Shown: piece by piece, positions 63,381-64,000 of the stretch
How positions within the stretch are numbered: position 1 is the stretch's first letter
Layout: each line of letters opens with the position of its first letter
Assembly: GCF_000714535.1 (NCBI RefSeq)
Contig: NZ_AUND01000040.1
Span: forward strand, 1-64,000
Reading direction: 5' to 3'
Source: Thioclava pacifica DSM 10166
GTDB taxonomy: Bacteria > Pseudomonadota > Alphaproteobacteria > Rhodobacterales > Rhodobacteraceae
Length of the DNA: 64,000 bases
Notes under the pieces: model-generated
Database searches by the model: none
Seen by the model: the letters and a program-made list of their open reading frames with translations, nothing else
What the model was told of the DNA's origin: nothing
Program-made: the position numbers and the translations under genes

Positions 63381-64000
63381 GCTTCGTCACCGTCCGCGAT
63401 GTGTTTCAGGAATACGATGGCCGCCCGATCATCGAGCGCGTCAATCTCGACGTGGCCGAGGGCGAGTTCGTCTCGATCGTCGGCGCCTCGGGCTGCGGCA
63501 AATCCACCTTCCTGCGATTGCTCTTGGCTGACGAGACGCCCACGCGCGGCCGCATCACCGTCGATGGCGGCAAACCTGCGCGCGAGCCGGGGCGCGAGCG
63601 TGGCGTGGTGTTCCAGAAATACTCGGTCTTCCCGCATATGACCGTACGCGACAATATCGTCGCCGCCGAGAGCTTCCCGAAAGGCTGGGGCTGGTTTCGC
63701 GGCGCGAAGCTGCGCGAGGCGCGTGCGCGGGCCGATGAGGTGCTCGAACGCATCGGGCTGGCGCATGTCGCGGGCAATTACCCCTCGACGCTTTCGGGCG
63801 GGATGCAGCAACGCCTCGCCATCGGGCAGGCGCTGCATGCGCGGCCCCGTATCCTGCTGCTCGACGAGCCCTTCGGCGCGCTCGATCCGGGCACGCGGCT
63901 TTCGATGCATGACTTCCTGACGCAGTTGCGCGCCGAGACCAGCATGACCGTCTTCATGGTCACGCATGATCTGGGCGAGGGCTTCAAGCTGGGCGACCGC
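63377..64000 (+). CDS. ABC transporter ATP-binding protein, guanidine/urea-carboxylase type (partial)
   Basis: The frame starts with the ATG overlapping the permease stop and is still open at the window end (208 codons). Motifs are Walker A GASGCGKST, Q-loop VVFQKYSVFP, signature LSGGMQQRL, Walker B ILLLDEPFGALD and the switch His in MVTHDLGEG. Only the last 40-60 residues are expected to be missing. It drives the importer formed with the previous two genes. Confidence 0.93.
   Translation, partial: MSFVTVRDVFQEYDGRPIIERVNLDVAEGEFVSIVGASGCGKSTFLRLLLADETPTRGRITVDGGKPAREPGRERGVVFQKYSVFPHMTVRDNIVAAESFPKGWGWFRGAKLREARARADEVLERIGLAHVAGNYPSTLSGGMQQRLAIGQALHARPRILLLDEPFGALDPGTRLSMHDFLTQLRAETSMTVFMVTHDLGEGFKLGDR

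Overview
The window comes from a GC-rich alphaproteobacterium, almost certainly of the Rhodobacteraceae. Indicators are the codon use, many ATGA/TGATG start-stop overlaps, several TRAP transporters, an NDUFS4-like complex I accessory protein, a DUF1513/imelysin cluster, and a palindromic intergenic repeat built on a CCCCCGAGATATTTT core. No rRNA, tRNA, CRISPR array, transposase or integrase was seen. The DNA reads as ordinary chromosome, or a chromid, made of clustered metabolic modules.

Layout. 1-3.5 kb: the first codons of a probable UDP-glucose dehydrogenase, a small secreted peptide, and a yjbF/yjbH exopolysaccharide pair. 3.7-4.2 kb: a histidine-rich protein preceded by a perfect 19-bp palindrome. 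4.3-13 kb: a minus-strand operon (N-formylglutamate-amidohydrolase-like enzyme, TRAP Q-M-P, glutamine-synthetase-like ligase, aldehyde dehydrogenase, iron alcohol dehydrogenase) with a divergent RpiR-type regulator; it looks like a route that gamma-glutamylates an imported amino alcohol or amine and then oxidises it. 13.3-16.1 kb: a second TRAP system. 16.2-22.4 kb: assorted genes including uvrB, a periplasmic rhodanese and the complex I accessory protein. 22.5-27.5 kb: a periplasmic iron cluster (imelysin, di-haem oxidoreductase, second imelysin, DUF1513). 27.8 kb: a DeoR regulator.

28.6-42.2 kb is a polysaccharide locus. It holds three GT4 glycosyltransferases, a polyprenyl-phosphate sugar transferase, a Wzz/tyrosine-kinase fusion, a Wzy-like polymerase, a Wzx-like flippase, an ATP-grasp protein and two sulfotransferases, so the product may be sulfated. 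42.3-53.9 kb pairs phosphoenolpyruvate synthase with a complete divergent N-type ATPase operon (atpDCQRBEFAG, no delta gene), followed by a LOG-family protein and a beta-CASP metallo-beta-lactamase protein.

54.0-60.9 kb is a minus-strand [NiFe]-hydrogenase operon of the Isp type (small subunit, Isp1 cytochrome b, Isp2 HdrD-like protein, large subunit). An SCP2-like gene follows it, and a HupH-C-like protein, a maturation endopeptidase and HypC precede it. 61.2-64.0 kb carries a guanidine-I (ykkC) riboswitch in front of an ABC transporter whose ATPase gene runs off the window end.

Together the modules suggest a metabolically versatile, partly anaerobic or microaerobic bacterium that oxidises H2, scavenges organic nitrogen compounds (a glutamylated amine, guanidine) and exports an anionic polysaccharide. 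All functional calls rest on recognising protein and RNA motifs by eye; no database search was run.
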